Numbered from the stretch's first letter, positions 24,907-33,179 are shown. The stretch: DNA of 47,804 nt from an uncultured Collinsella sp. (GCA_902493125.1 CABUOF010000003.1:1-47804), one strand, 5' to 3'. The notes: a model not told the origin generated them from the letters alone. Made by a program: numbers and translations.

Positions 24907-25779
24907 GTGAACCGCGATTTCGCCTCATCGCTCATCCAGCTCAACAACACGTTCTATCGCGAGCACTCCGCCTCCTTCTCCGATACGCGCCAGGCCCCGT
25001 GGCCCGGCTGGGTGCGCACCATGGACATCGCGCTCGAACAGCTCGATGTCGCCACGATTGAGCATCCCGTCCGCGTCTTCGATCTCGCCTGCGGCAATAT
25101 GCGATTCGAGAACTTTGCCGCCGGCGGCGCACTTGCCGCCAAGGGCGTCGACGGCGCAAACCCCTCGGCAGATGCCAGCTGCCCGTTTGAGTTCTACGGT
25201 GTCGACTCGTGCCAAGATTTGGCTATCGATGCACATGGACACGCCCTGCGCATTCCCAACCTGCACTTCCAGGAACTCGACGTGCTCGACGCCCTTATGA
25301 AGCTCAACCCCGCCGAGACGCCCGACGTGCTTTTCGACGCCCCGCTCGCCGACATCTCGGTCTGCTTTGGTTTTATGCACCACGTGCCGTCGTGCGAGTA
25401 CCGCGTACGCGTGCTCGACGCCCTGGTGCGCCAGACGCGCCCGGGCGGCATCATCGCCATCAGCTTTTGGGAGTTTATGAATGACGAGCGCATGGCGCGC
25501 AAAGCCGTTCGCGCCGAGGCCCGCGCCGAGCTCACCCCGCCGTTTGAGGGTTACGATTCCGCGCAGTTTGAAGCCGGCGACCACCTCATTGGCTGGCAAA
25601 ACGACCGCCACGCCTACCGCTATTGCCATCACTTTGACGATCAGCAGATCACCGACCTGGTGCGCGGCGTCCGTACGTTCTACAAGAGCGGCGAGGTCCC
25701 CGTGCGCGAGCTTGAGCGCTTCCATGCCGACGGTCGCAGCGGCGAGCTCAATCGCTATGTGATTCTCAAGCGCCTGTAG
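24907..25779 (+). CDS. Class I SAM-dependent methyltransferase, Trm9/ALKBH8-like
   Basis: This 290-residue methyltransferase begins NRDFASSLIQLNNTFYREHS, followed by FSDTRQAPWPGW, which resembles the N-terminus of Trm9/ALKBH8-type tRNA methyltransferases (SxTRxxPWP). SAM motif I is VFDLACGNMRF; later motifs are SVCFGFMHHVPSCE and RQTRPGGIIAISFWEF. Trm9 methylates the cm5U34 product that Elp3 helps make, and elp3 lies 2 kb away, which supports the assignment without proving it. GTG at 24907 has GGAGGGAG upstream; the frame extends to 24772 but that part lies over the divergent promoter region. Confidence 0.7.
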   Translation: MNRDFASSLIQLNNTFYREHSASFSDTRQAPWPGWVRTMDIALEQLDVATIEHPVRVFDLACGNMRFENFAAGGALAAKGVDGANPSADASCPFEFYGVDSCQDLAIDAHGHALRIPNLHFQELDVLDALMKLNPAETPDVLFDAPLADISVCFGFMHHVPSCEYRVRVLDALVRQTRPGGIIAISFWEFMNDERMARKAVRAEARAELTPPFEGYDSAQFEAGDHLIGWQNDRHAYRYCHHFDDQQITDLVRGVRTFYKSGEVPVRELERFHADGRSGELNRYVILKRL

Positions 25780-25898
25780 GCACCGACGACTCGCCGTCGA
25801 GCCGCACAGCGTCTTTCGGGCAAACTATGCCTACCCTTTTTTCAACCCATTGACGGAACGCGCAGCTATGCGTTCCATACTTATGACCAAGGAGCCTC

Positions 25899-26738
25899 AT
25901 GGGAGCCGTCCACGTTCGCACGCCTAAGAACTTTGTGCTCGAGGAGCGCCTGGAGCGCTACGCCGATGCGATTGAGACGAACCCCGAGGCCTATGTCGGA
26001 GATTGGCGCAAGGCCTGTGCGCCCGCAGGCAGCAAGCCCTTCGAACACCTTCATCTGGATCTGGGCTGTGGCAAGGGAACCTATCTGGTCGAGCGCGCCC
26101 ACCGCGAGCCCGACACCCTCTTTATCGGCATGGACCAGGAGCCCATCTGCATCGCCTATGCCGCGCAGAAAATCTGCGAACAGGGGCTATCCAACGCACT
26201 CGTCCTGCCCCGAGGCGCCGCATCGCTGCCACAGCTGTTTGCCGCAGGCGAGCTCGATGCCATCACCATTAACTTTCCCACGCCGCAGCCCAAGGCCAAG
26301 TACGCTAAAAAACGACTCGTCCATGTCGACCATCTGATGCTCTACCGCCCGCTCTTTTCAGCCGGCGCTACCGTCACACTGCGCACCGATAGCAAGCCGT
26401 TGCGCGATTACGCCCTGGGACAGTTTGCCGCGGCCGGCTACGATACGCTTTGGGTAAGCGACGACGTCCGCCGCGACCATCCCGAGCATCCCGAGACCGA
26501 GTACGAGCGCCGCACGCGCGAGATGGGTGCCGTCGTCTACGGCATTTGCGCCGCACCCGGCGCACAGCCCAGCGACGAACAGCTCGCGGCGGGCCGCGCG
26601 CAGGAGCAAAGCCTTGCCTGCTACCTGCCCGACAACCTCGATGAGCTCACCTACGTGCCTCTCGGCATGGAAGAGGCCGTCGAGAACTTTAAAAACCGTG
26701 CCCGCAAAGGCAAGAAGCGCCTGCCGCAGGAGTCCTAG
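25899..26738 (+). CDS. trmB: tRNA (guanine-46-N7)-methyltransferase
   Basis: This 279-residue enzyme should methylate G46 of tRNA. SAM motif LHLDLGCGKGTYLVE is at about residues 50-65, followed by TLFIGMDQEPICIAYAAQK. The family's DPWPKxxHxKRR catalytic segment is present in altered form as NFPTPQPKAKYAKKRL, so the usual Asp is Thr and the usual Trp is Gln. The end block TEYERRTREMGAVVYG matches TrmB's conserved T..E...G. The C-terminus adds about 75 residues beyond the domain, ending basic (RARKGKKRLPQES). The ATG has AAGGAG upstream. Confidence 0.85.
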   Translation: MGAVHVRTPKNFVLEERLERYADAIETNPEAYVGDWRKACAPAGSKPFEHLHLDLGCGKGTYLVERAHREPDTLFIGMDQEPICIAYAAQKICEQGLSNALVLPRGAASLPQLFAAGELDAITINFPTPQPKAKYAKKRLVHVDHLMLYRPLFSAGATVTLRTDSKPLRDYALGQFAAAGYDTLWVSDDVRRDHPEHPETEYERRTREMGAVVYGICAAPGAQPSDEQLAAGRAQEQSLACYLPDNLDELTYVPLGMEEAVENFKNRARKGKKRLPQES

Positions 26739-26815
26739 GGGGGCTTCTGATGGTCGCGGCGTCAGCAAACAAGCGCAAACAAGCGCAAATAGGCGCCAGC
26801 AAACGGCCCTCAAAC

Positions 26816-26938
26816 CTAAGTGAGTAGACTTTTTTGCAATAGCCAAGCACAACCCGCATAACGAAAACTAAAACCGCAGGTAGATCCCTTGCGCAAAAGC
26901 CATGTGCTCGCGATATCGCAAAAAGTCTACTCACTTAG
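26816..26938. repeat. 123-bp inverted-repeat element, copy A
   Basis: Ends CTAAGTGAGTAGACTTTTTT and AAAAGTCTACTCACTTAG form a terminal inverted repeat of about 20 bp around a variable interior. It is the same length as copies at 36841 and 38248. It fills most of the 321-bp gap between trmB and the helicase; just upstream is a tandem 10-bp repeat (AAACAAGCGC twice, from about 26767). Nothing else is recognised in that gap. Confidence 0.85.
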
Positions 26939-27059
26939 CTGGCAACTGCACCAAACAGCTGGACAGAACGCCCATTTCCTGCATTTTCTCGCGCGCTAGC
27001 ACCCCGCGCCGCCGCTACGCCATAATAGTTGGCGGACAATCGCGAGAGAAAGCAAACAC

Positions 27060-29735
27060 ATGGCACAGACCACGACAGATACCGCCGCCAGCACCGTCTC
27101 CGGCGCCGGCGCCGCCAGCTCATTCTCGGGCGGCACGGGAACCGAAGCCGAATTCGGCTCGCTCGGCGCGCTCTCCCCCACCTGGTGGGAGCCCGAGGAC
27201 GGCAGCGAGCCCGAACCGTGGCTCACGCCCGATCAGGCCTTCGAGCGCTTCTTTGAATGGACGAGCGATCGCGGTATTGAGCTGTGGGACCACCAGGAAG
27301 AGGCCCTCATGGATCTAGCCGCCGGTGACCATGTCATTTTGGGAACACCGACCGGATCGGGTAAATCGCTCGTCGCGCTAGGCATGCTCTTTATGGGCAT
27401 GGCACAGGGCAAGCGCTGCTACTATACGGCTCCTATCAAGGCTCTGGTCAGCGAAAAGTTCTTCGATCTGGTACAGGTGCTCGGCCGCGATAACGTTGGC
27501 ATGATCACCGGCGATACGCACATCAACACCAAGGCGCCCGTCATCTGCTGCACGGCCGAAATCCTTGCCAACGATGCGCTGCGCGAGGGCGAGGACGCCG
27601 ATGTGGGCTGCGTGGCCATGGACCACTACTTTGCCGACCCCGACCGTGGTTGGGCCTGGCAGGTGCCGCTGCTCACCCTGCCCCACACGCAGTTTATGCT
27701 CATGAGCGCCACGCTTGGCGATGTCACTGCAATCGCCGCCTCTCTCGAAGAGCACACCGGCGCTGCTTGCGACCTGGTTGTCGACGCCCCGCGCCCCGTG
27801 CCCCTGAGCTATGACTACGTGACGACCTCGCTCGAGGGCACCGTCGAGCTCGCCATGCGCCGCGGAGAGGCCCCACTCTACATCGTTCACTTTAGTCAGG
27901 ACGCCGCGCTTGCCACGGCACAGTCGCTTGCCAACTTTGGCATCGCTAGCAAGGAGCAGCGCGAGGCCATCAAAGAAGCAGCAAAGGGAACGAGCTTCTC
28001 GACGGCCTTTGGTAAGATTCTCAAACGCCTGCTTGGATGCGGCGTCGGCGTGCACCATGCTGGCATGTTGCCGCGCTATCGCCTGCTGGTCGAGCGCTTG
28101 GCGCAGCAGGGCCTGCTGCCCGTCATCTGCGGTACCGATACGCTCGGCGTCGGCATCAACGTGCCCATCCACACCGTGGTGCTCACCGCGCTCACCAAGT
28201 TCGACGGCTACAAGATGCGTCGCCTGCGCGCCCGTGAGTTCCATCAGATCGCTGGTCGCGCCGGCCGTTCGGGCTTCGATACCGAGGGCATGGTCATCGC
28301 CGAGGCCCCGGAGCACGAGATCGAGAACGCTAAGCTCATGGCCAAGGCGGGCGACGACCCCAAGAAGCTCCGCAAGATTAAAAAGAAAAAGGCCCCCGAG
28401 GGCTTTGTCACCTGGAACAAGCAGACCTTTGAGCGCCTGATCGAGACGCAGCCCGAGACGCTCAAGCCGCGCCTTCGCATCACACACTCCATGGTGATTA
28501 GCGTGGTCGAGCAGGGCGGCGATGCCCGAGCCCGCGTACACGACCTCATCGAAACGAGCCTGCAGACTCCCGAGGAAAAGGCCAAGCTCGAGGTTCGCGC
28601 CGACGAAATCTTCGCCACACTCATCGATTCCGGCGTCGTCGTTCGCACCGAGGTGCCGCCCGCGCCCGACGCTCCGGCTGACGCCGCGCCGGACATCGAC
28701 TACGCGCTGACGGTCGATCTGCCCGAGGACTTCGCACTCGATCAGCCGCTCTCGCCGTTCTTGCTTGCCGCGTTGGAGCTGCTCGACCCCGAGAGCGAGA
28801 CCTATACCATGGATCTGATCTCGATGGTCGAGGCAACGCTCGAGGATCCCAAGCAGGTGCTGCGCGCACAGGAGCGCGCCGCGCGCGACCGCGCGATGGC
28901 CGAAATGAAGGCCGACGGCATAGAGTACGAGGAACGTCTGGAGCGCATTCAGGACGTCACCTACGAAAAGCCGCTCGAGGACTTGCTCGATGCCGCCTTC
29001 GACAAGTACTGCCAAGAAGTACCTTGGGCCAACGACTACCAGCTCTCGCCCAAGAGCGTCCTGCGCGACATGCTGGAGAGCGCGAGCGACTTTAAGGGCT
29101 ATATCCAAAAGCTCGGCATCGCCCGCTCCGAGGGCATTTTGCTGCGCTACCTAGCAGAGGCCTACCGTTCACTCGACCGCACCGTGCCCATCGAGAAGCG
29201 CGACGAGCGCCTGCGCGACATTATCTCGTGGCTGGGCTTTGTGGTGCGCTCGGTGGACTCGAGCCTGGTGGATGAGTGGGAGAACGCCGGCAACCCGGCA
29301 GCCCTCGATGCTGCGCCGCCGCAGGGCATCGACGAGGTCGTGGCGGACCGTCGCGGCTGCACGCTATTGGTGCGCAACGCGCTCTTCCGCCGCGTGACCC
29401 TTGCCGCCCGCGAGCACGTTCGCGACCTGGGCGAGCTCGACGACGACTGGGGCATGAGCGAGATCCGCTGGCAAAAAACACTCGACGCTTACCACGAGCA
29501 GCACGAGGAAATCCTCACCGACGGAGATGCCCGCAGCGCCGCGATGTTTTCCATTGACGAGTCCGACGAGAAGACCGCGCACGTATGGCACGTGCACCAG
29601 ATCTTTGCCGACGAGGATGGCGACCACGATTTTGGCATCATGGGCGATGTCGATCTGGACGCCACGCAAGACGGCGGCGAGGTCATCTTCAAAAACTACC
29701 GCGTCGGCTTTATCGAGGACCTGCTCGAGGACTAG
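27060..29735 (+). CDS. Superfamily 2 DEAD/DExH helicase with DUF3516 C-terminal domain, atypical DExH box
   Basis: This 891-residue helicase is of the Ski2/Dob1-like group with a DUF3516 end, common in Actinobacteria. Walker A GTPTGSGKS is at 95-103, then YYTAPIKALVSEKFFDL, LMSATLGDV, VGVHHAGMLPRYR, CGTDTLGVGINVP and HQIAGRAGRSGFD. The DExH box is abnormal: it reads MDHYFADPDRGWAWQ (187 on), whereas relatives known from memory read MDEFHxYADPDRGWAWQ, so two residues including the catalytic Glu are missing. The start has weak ribosome-binding signals (GCGAGAGAAAGC). It is monocistronic with a terminator at 29760. Confidence 0.88.
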   Translation: MAQTTTDTAASTVSGAGAASSFSGGTGTEAEFGSLGALSPTWWEPEDGSEPEPWLTPDQAFERFFEWTSDRGIELWDHQEEALMDLAAGDHVILGTPTGSGKSLVALGMLFMGMAQGKRCYYTAPIKALVSEKFFDLVQVLGRDNVGMITGDTHINTKAPVICCTAEILANDALREGEDADVGCVAMDHYFADPDRGWAWQVPLLTLPHTQFMLMSATLGDVTAIAASLEEHTGAACDLVVDAPRPVPLSYDYVTTSLEGTVELAMRRGEAPLYIVHFSQDAALATAQSLANFGIASKEQREAIKEAAKGTSFSTAFGKILKRLLGCGVGVHHAGMLPRYRLLVERLAQQGLLPVICGTDTLGVGINVPIHTVVLTALTKFDGYKMRRLRAREFHQIAGRAGRSGFDTEGMVIAEAPEHEIENAKLMAKAGDDPKKLRKIKKKKAPEGFVTWNKQTFERLIETQPETLKPRLRITHSMVISVVEQGGDARARVHDLIETSLQTPEEKAKLEVRADEIFATLIDSGVVVRTEVPPAPDAPADAAPDIDYALTVDLPEDFALDQPLSPFLLAALELLDPESETYTMDLISMVEATLEDPKQVLRAQERAARDRAMAEMKADGIEYEERLERIQDVTYEKPLEDLLDAAFDKYCQEVPWANDYQLSPKSVLRDMLESASDFKGYIQKLGIARSEGILLRYLAEAYRSLDRTVPIEKRDERLRDIISWLGFVVRSVDSSLVDEWENAGNPAALDAAPPQGIDEVVADRRGCTLLVRNALFRRVTLAAREHVRDLGELDDDWGMSEIRWQKTLDAYHEQHEEILTDGDARSAAMFSIDESDEKTAHVWHVHQIFADEDGDHDFGIMGDVDLDATQDGGEVIFKNYRVGFIEDLLED

Positions 29736-29759
29736 CCGAACATACTGGAACGAAACGAA

Positions 29760-29798
29760 GCGGGGCCGCTGGCAATATAGCCAGCGGCCCCGCTTTTG
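29760..29798. terminator. Bidirectional terminator between the DUF3516 helicase and DUF2130 genes
   Basis: A perfect 15-bp stem (29760-29774 with 29781-29795, AGCGGGGCCGCTGGC) with a 6-nt loop. Four T follow on the plus strand and a TCGTTTCGTT stretch on the minus strand, so it can serve both convergent genes. Confidence 0.85.
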
Positions 29799-29814
29799 CG
29801 CTATACGCTATGCC

Positions 29815-31572
29815 TTACTCGGCACCCTCGACCTCATACGAATCCGCCTCGGCTGGCTCATCGTTTGTCTCTGTCGCAGCCCCGCGCGCCTCGTCAAACG
29901 CGGCCTTCATGGTCTTGTTGCCCCACGTGAGCTTGCGAATGGTAAGATCGTCCGCCTTCTTGTTGGCTAGGCGCAGATTGTTCTCGGAGGACAGCAACGC
30001 CTCCTTGGTTTTCTGCAGGTGGCTAATCGTCTTATCGATCTCATCGATCGCCGTTTGGAACTTGCGGCTCGCGATCTCGTAGTTGCGGCCGAAATCATTC
30101 TTGAACTTCTCCATCTTGGCTTCGAAGTTCGTGACGTCGATATTCTGCTGTTTGTATTCCGCCAGCTCCTGCTTATAGCGCAGCGAACCCATGGCGGCGT
30201 TGCGAAGAAGCGTAATCATGGGAATGAAAAACTGCGGGCGAATCACGTACATCTTCTCGTAGCGATAGCTCACGTCGACTATCCCTGCGTTATAGAGCTC
30301 GCTCTCGGGCTCGAGCAGCGTGCAGAGCACCGCGTACTCACAGCCTTTCTGGCGACGATCGTGATCGAGTTTCTTAAAGAAGTCCTCGTTTTTATGCTTG
30401 GTCGCGGTCTCGTCGTTCTCGTTTTTCATCTCGAACATAATCGAAATGACCTCATTGCCGCTCGCGTCGCACTCGCGGAAGATAAAGTCGCCCTTGGTAC
30501 CCTCGGACGCATCGTTATCTTTCTCGAAGTACGCGTTGGGAAACGCCGTCATGCGCAGACGGTTAAACTCGGTCTCGCAGTGCTGCTCGAGCGACTCGCC
30601 CACCATCTTGGTGGACAGGCGGACCTTCATGTCCTTAAGGCGCTCAATCTCTTCATCCTTGTAGCGAATCAGGTCATCGCTCGCGCGCTTGGCCTGCGCA
30701 AGCTCGAGCTCGTGTGCCGCCTTGGCCTGTTCCTCGCGAGAATCGCGCACCGCCAGCTCGCTCGTCAGTTTGGCACGCGCCTCATCGCGCTCTCGCTCCG
30801 CCGCGGCGACCGCCTCCGACAGGTTCATTTTTGCCATCAGTTCCTGCTCGCGCAGCTGGGCACGCAGACCCTCGGCCTCTTGCTCGGACTGTGCCTTAGC
30901 GGCGGAAAACTTCTCTTGTACCGTCGCGCGATAGTCAGTAAGCGCGCGCTCGGCCTCGCTGCGAGCGGCATCGAGTTCGCGCTGCGACTCAGCCGCAGCG
31001 GCGGCAAGCGCCATCTCCTGGGCCTTGTCCGCCGCGGCAAGCTTGGCCTGCAGCTCGGCAATCTGAGCATCACGTGCAGCTAAATCGTTTTGAGCAGCGT
31101 TGCGCGCCGCCGACTCGGCAAGCTTTGCTTCGTCATCTTTGCGCCCAAGCTGCGCACGCAGGCTATCAATCTCACGCTGGAGTTCGGCATTTTCCTTTTG
31201 AGCATTGGCTCGCGCCTCTACCGCCGCGCGCTGGCTTGCACTCTCGCGCTCTGCGGCAGCGCCCTCGAGCTTAGCGCGCAGCTCGGCAAGCTCAGCATCG
31301 CGCTTGGCAACCTCTTGCGCCAGCTGCTGAGCCGCAGCGTTCTTCTGCTCAACGAGCTGAGCGTTGCGCTGAGACTCTGCCTCCTGCAAAGCAGCCGTCG
31401 AACGCGAGCGCTCAAGCTCCAGCGCCTGCTCACCCTCACGCTGGACTGCCTTCACACGCTCATCCAGGTCGCGCGAGAACTCGGCATCGCGCACCTGCTT
31501 GACGATATCCGCATAGCCGGATGCATCGACCTTAAAAACTTCGCCGCAATGCGGGCACTTGATCTCGTTCAT
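29815..31572 (-). CDS. DUF2130 coiled-coil protein with zinc-ribbon-like N-terminus and restriction-nuclease-like core
   Basis: This is a 585-residue protein of the DUF2130 family. Residues 1-12 carry a CPHCGEVF motif. A very long Ala/Glu/Gln/Lys-rich coiled coil spans about 25-330. The conserved DUF2130 core follows (MVGESLEQHCETEFN, KGDFIFRECD, MFEMKNEND, FKKLDHDRRQKGCEYAVL). The D...E-x-K spacing of GDF and EMK is compatible with a PD-(D/E)xK nuclease fold, which is my reading. A second coiled coil and an acidic tail end the protein. The family is linked to DNA repair only loosely. Transcription is convergent with the helicase. Confidence 0.82.
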   Translation of the reverse strand: MNEIKCPHCGEVFKVDASGYADIVKQVRDAEFSRDLDERVKAVQREGEQALELERSRSTAALQEAESQRNAQLVEQKNAAAQQLAQEVAKRDAELAELRAKLEGAAAERESASQRAAVEARANAQKENAELQREIDSLRAQLGRKDDEAKLAESAARNAAQNDLAARDAQIAELQAKLAAADKAQEMALAAAAAESQRELDAARSEAERALTDYRATVQEKFSAAKAQSEQEAEGLRAQLREQELMAKMNLSEAVAAAERERDEARAKLTSELAVRDSREEQAKAAHELELAQAKRASDDLIRYKDEEIERLKDMKVRLSTKMVGESLEQHCETEFNRLRMTAFPNAYFEKDNDASEGTKGDFIFRECDASGNEVISIMFEMKNENDETATKHKNEDFFKKLDHDRRQKGCEYAVLCTLLEPESELYNAGIVDVSYRYEKMYVIRPQFFIPMITLLRNAAMGSLRYKQELAEYKQQNIDVTNFEAKMEKFKNDFGRNYEIASRKFQTAIDEIDKTISHLQKTKEALLSSENNLRLANKKADDLTIRKLTWGNKTMKAAFDEARGAATETNDEPAEADSYEVEGAE

Positions 31573-31630
31573 AGCAGCTCCTCGATGGACGCAAATATCA
31601 ACCGGCTACACTCTACCGCGCCGCGCGGAC

Positions 31631-31665
31631 AAAAAAGGCGCCGCCGCCATAATGGCAACGGCGCC
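31631..31665 (-). terminator. Terminator of the HIRAN/phosphoesterase operon
   Basis: On the minus strand a GC-rich stem GGCGCCG...CGGCGCC (31637-31643 with 31659-31665, inner GCCAT/ATGGC) is followed by six T (31631-31636). It is placed about 60 bp after the phosphoesterase stop. Confidence 0.8.
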
Positions 31666-31667
31666 AG

Positions 31668-31704
31668 AACCACCACAAAGGTGCCTGTCCCCTTTGTGGT
31701 GGTT
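31668..31704. repeat. Hairpin repeat with CTGTCC loop (14-bp arms)
   Basis: A perfect inverted repeat of 14 bp, AACCACCACAAAGG (31668-31681) and CCTTTGTGGTGGTT (31691-31704), encloses a 9-nt loop TGCCTGTCC. It lies between the phosphoesterase stop and its terminator. The loop motif recurs in the complementary strand of the 17547 and 42952 repeats. Confidence 0.8.
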
Positions 31705-31722
31705 TGTGTGGTGGTTCGAGCA

Positions 31723-32268
31723 TTACAGTCCAAAGAAGCCCAGGATTTGATCCCGACTTACGGGCTTGTACTTGTTGGCATCGAGACCGACATCGTAGCG
31801 AAAGATAGGGCGTTCGCGGTCGCGGTTGCGCACGTTGGTGCGGTCTCCTCTGCTGTGGATATGCCCGTGTAGCATGATGGCGCCACGCGCCTTACCATTC
31901 CAGCTGAGCATGGGGTAATGGCTCATCACCAGACGATGGCCCTTGGCATAGCCGGGAGCAATCTCCAGGTAATCGCGCACGTCTTCCCAAATCTGCGGGG
32001 TGTCGGGATCTTCCCAGTCGCCGTCATGGTTACCGCGGATGAGCGTCACGTTCTGGCATTCGATACGCTCGCGCAGGCGCACCGCCTCCGCCAGGGGCAA
32101 ACGATAGGTAAAGTCACCCAGAATATAGAGGCGGTCGTCCGCAGCCACGCACTCATTGATAGCATCGATGACCTTGCGGTTCATCTCCTCGACCGAATCA
32201 AACGGCCGATCCATGTCGTGCAAGATATTCGTATCGCCCAGGTGCAGGTCGGCGGTAAACCACATCAT
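31723..32268 (-). CDS. Calcineurin-like metallophosphoesterase
   Basis: This protein of about 181 residues carries the full metallophosphoesterase signature: the ADLHLGD (DxH) motif at its start, LGDFTY (GDxxY), RGNHDGDW (GNHD), MSHYPML and LHGHIHSRG (GHxH). The metals and the substrate phosphate ester cannot be fixed; similar small members act on cyclic nucleotides or other phosphodiesters. The ATG at 32268 has AGGA upstream; an ATG five codons earlier (32283) is possible. It is the third gene of an operon after a HIRAN protein and a 59-residue protein. Confidence 0.85.
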   Translation of the reverse strand: MMWFTADLHLGDTNILHDMDRPFDSVEEMNRKVIDAINECVAADDRLYILGDFTYRLPLAEAVRLRERIECQNVTLIRGNHDGDWEDPDTPQIWEDVRDYLEIAPGYAKGHRLVMSHYPMLSWNGKARGAIMLHGHIHSRGDRTNVRNRDRERPIFRYDVGLDANKYKPVSRDQILGFFGL

Positions 32269-32334
32269 CGTCTGTGTCCTCATTTCGCAACGCGTCTAAC
32301 ACGTGCCTAGTATACAGACGCTCTGGCGCGTCGG

Positions 32335-32514
32335 TTAGCCAAAGAGCCCGCCGAACAGACCTCGACGGCGTTTGTCTTGCTTTTTCGAAGCGTCACCCTG
32401 AGTTTTCTTGCCCTGCCGTTTCCTACGATCCTGCTCCAACTCATCGTCATCGAGTAGCAGATCCCACTCAAACGAATCGTCTGTCAGATTGAATAGGTCG
32501 TCGTCATCAAACAT
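32335..32514 (-). CDS. 59-residue acidic-to-basic small protein
   Basis: This short gene has a strong GGGAGG Shine-Dalgarno six bases before ATG 32514. The first half is strongly acidic (MFDDDDLFNLTDD, LLLDDDELE) with a Trp, the middle is basic (DRRKRQGKK, KQDKRRR) and the end is GLFGGLFG. It has no signal peptide or membrane helix and I recognise no family. It lies 18 bp after the HIRAN gene stop and before the phosphoesterase gene. The charge polarity suggests a protein-binding or nucleic-acid-binding role, which is only inference. Confidence 0.7.
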   Translation of the reverse strand: MFDDDDLFNLTDDSFEWDLLLDDDELEQDRRKRQGKKTQGDASKKQDKRRRGLFGGLFG

Positions 32515-32532
32515 GGCCGCCTCCCTTGCCGA

Positions 32533-32859
32533 CTAGCGAGCATCCACCACATAGAGGCCAACGCGCACCTGGTGCCACGGGCTGCGCTCGGGAGCAACCT
32601 GTTGCACGCGGGCCTCAAATACGTCCTCGTGGCCGTAATACATCATCAAGGACAGTGGACCGACCTCGTTTCCCGGAACATAGCCAAGCTTGGTGTTGCC
32701 GTAATAAATCGCAACCGCCTCAGGGTCATGGGGATTATCGCGCTCGGCACACAGCGTCAGCTTATCGCCCGCTTTAAGATCGCCCAAGACCAAGGCGCCA
32801 TCGGCATACTGAAATCCTGCAATGTGAAATGACAGAAGAACACGCGAAGGCTCGTACAT
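32533..32859 (-). CDS. HIRAN-domain protein
   Basis: This 108-residue stand-alone HIRAN domain begins with the beta-strand LLSFHIAGFQYADGAL. The core GDKLTLCAERDNPHDPEAVAIYYG then follows, with KLGYVPGNEVGPLSLMM, exactly the DNPHD...VA...G..LGYVP pattern of HIRAN. The domain binds DNA ends or stalled forks in eukaryotic helicases; in bacteria it occurs alone or with nucleases. The ATG at 32859 has GAGGAG upstream. It opens an operon with the 59-residue protein and the metallophosphoesterase. Confidence 0.85.
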   Translation of the reverse strand: MYEPSRVLLSFHIAGFQYADGALVLGDLKAGDKLTLCAERDNPHDPEAVAIYYGNTKLGYVPGNEVGPLSLMMYYGHEDVFEARVQQVAPERSPWHQVRVGLYVVDAR

Positions 32860-32972
32860 AGCAGCTCCTCTAACGGCCGGATAAACCGGTGTGTAACCTT
32901 ATTGAGAAGTCTACGGTCCCGTGCGGACACAAATACATCCTGTCTGCGTCCTTCAATCGTTTGCCTCAACGC

Positions 32973-33001
32973 TTGCGTGACAGAACGCTTGCAGATAAGA
33001 T
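32973..33001 (+). promoter_or_regulatory. Candidate sigma-70 promoter, antisense to the small membrane peptide
   Basis: TTGCGT (32973-32978) and TAAGAT (32996-33001) are separated by exactly 17 bp. No protein gene follows on the plus strand. A transcript from here would run toward, and overlap the 3' end of, the convergent peptide gene at 33096-33179. Confidence 0.5.
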
Positions 33002-33007
33002 AGGAAC

Positions 33008-33100
33008 ACGGATGGCACCCGTTGCCGCGGGTCTTGCCAACTCCGATACACGTTTTCATCGTGAGAAGTGGCCGTCTTCGCTTACGCGGGGGCGGCTATT
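33008..33100 (+). ncRNA. Putative antisense RNA of a type I toxin-antitoxin locus
   Basis: The inferred start is 6-7 bases after TAAGAT. The likely end is at the hairpin GCCGTCTTCGC/GCGGGGGCGGC (33071-33081 with 33087-33097, paired with G-U, loop TTAC...), then a short T-rich tail. Internal stems ACCCG/CGGGT and CACG/CGTG are visible. It overlaps only the 3' part of the peptide mRNA, the layout of convergent type I systems. Ends are approximate and no expression evidence exists. Confidence 0.35.
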
Positions 33101-33179
33101 TCATTCGGCCGATAAACAGACCGAGTTCGATAGCCGCAATCAACAACGCCAATAACGAAATAACATCGCTTACGTTCAT
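33096..33179 (-). CDS. 27-residue hydrophobic peptide, putative holin-like type I toxin
   Basis: This short gene has an AAGGG Shine-Dalgarno seven bases before ATG 33179. The product has a polar start (MNVSDV), one hydrophobic helix (ISLLALLIAAIELGLFI) and a basic end (GRMK). That is the size and layout of the small putative holin-like toxins (Hol-Tox) of Gram-positives. The stop codon is inside a GC-rich hairpin region shared with a convergent promoter at 32973. It could also be a harmless small membrane protein. Except for this locus, the 425-bp gap 32860-33284 shows nothing recognisable. Confidence 0.55.
   Translation of the reverse strand: MNVSDVISLLALLIAAIELGLFIGRMK

Noticed and set aside
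27378..29108. 576-codon minus-strand frame over the DUF3516 helicase
   Set aside because: His/Val/Gly-rich shadow of the helicase frame with no recognisable domain.
31668..31704. The 14-bp hairpin as the terminator of the phosphoesterase gene
   Set aside because: It has no T-tract on either strand; the following stem at 31637 with six T is the better terminator.
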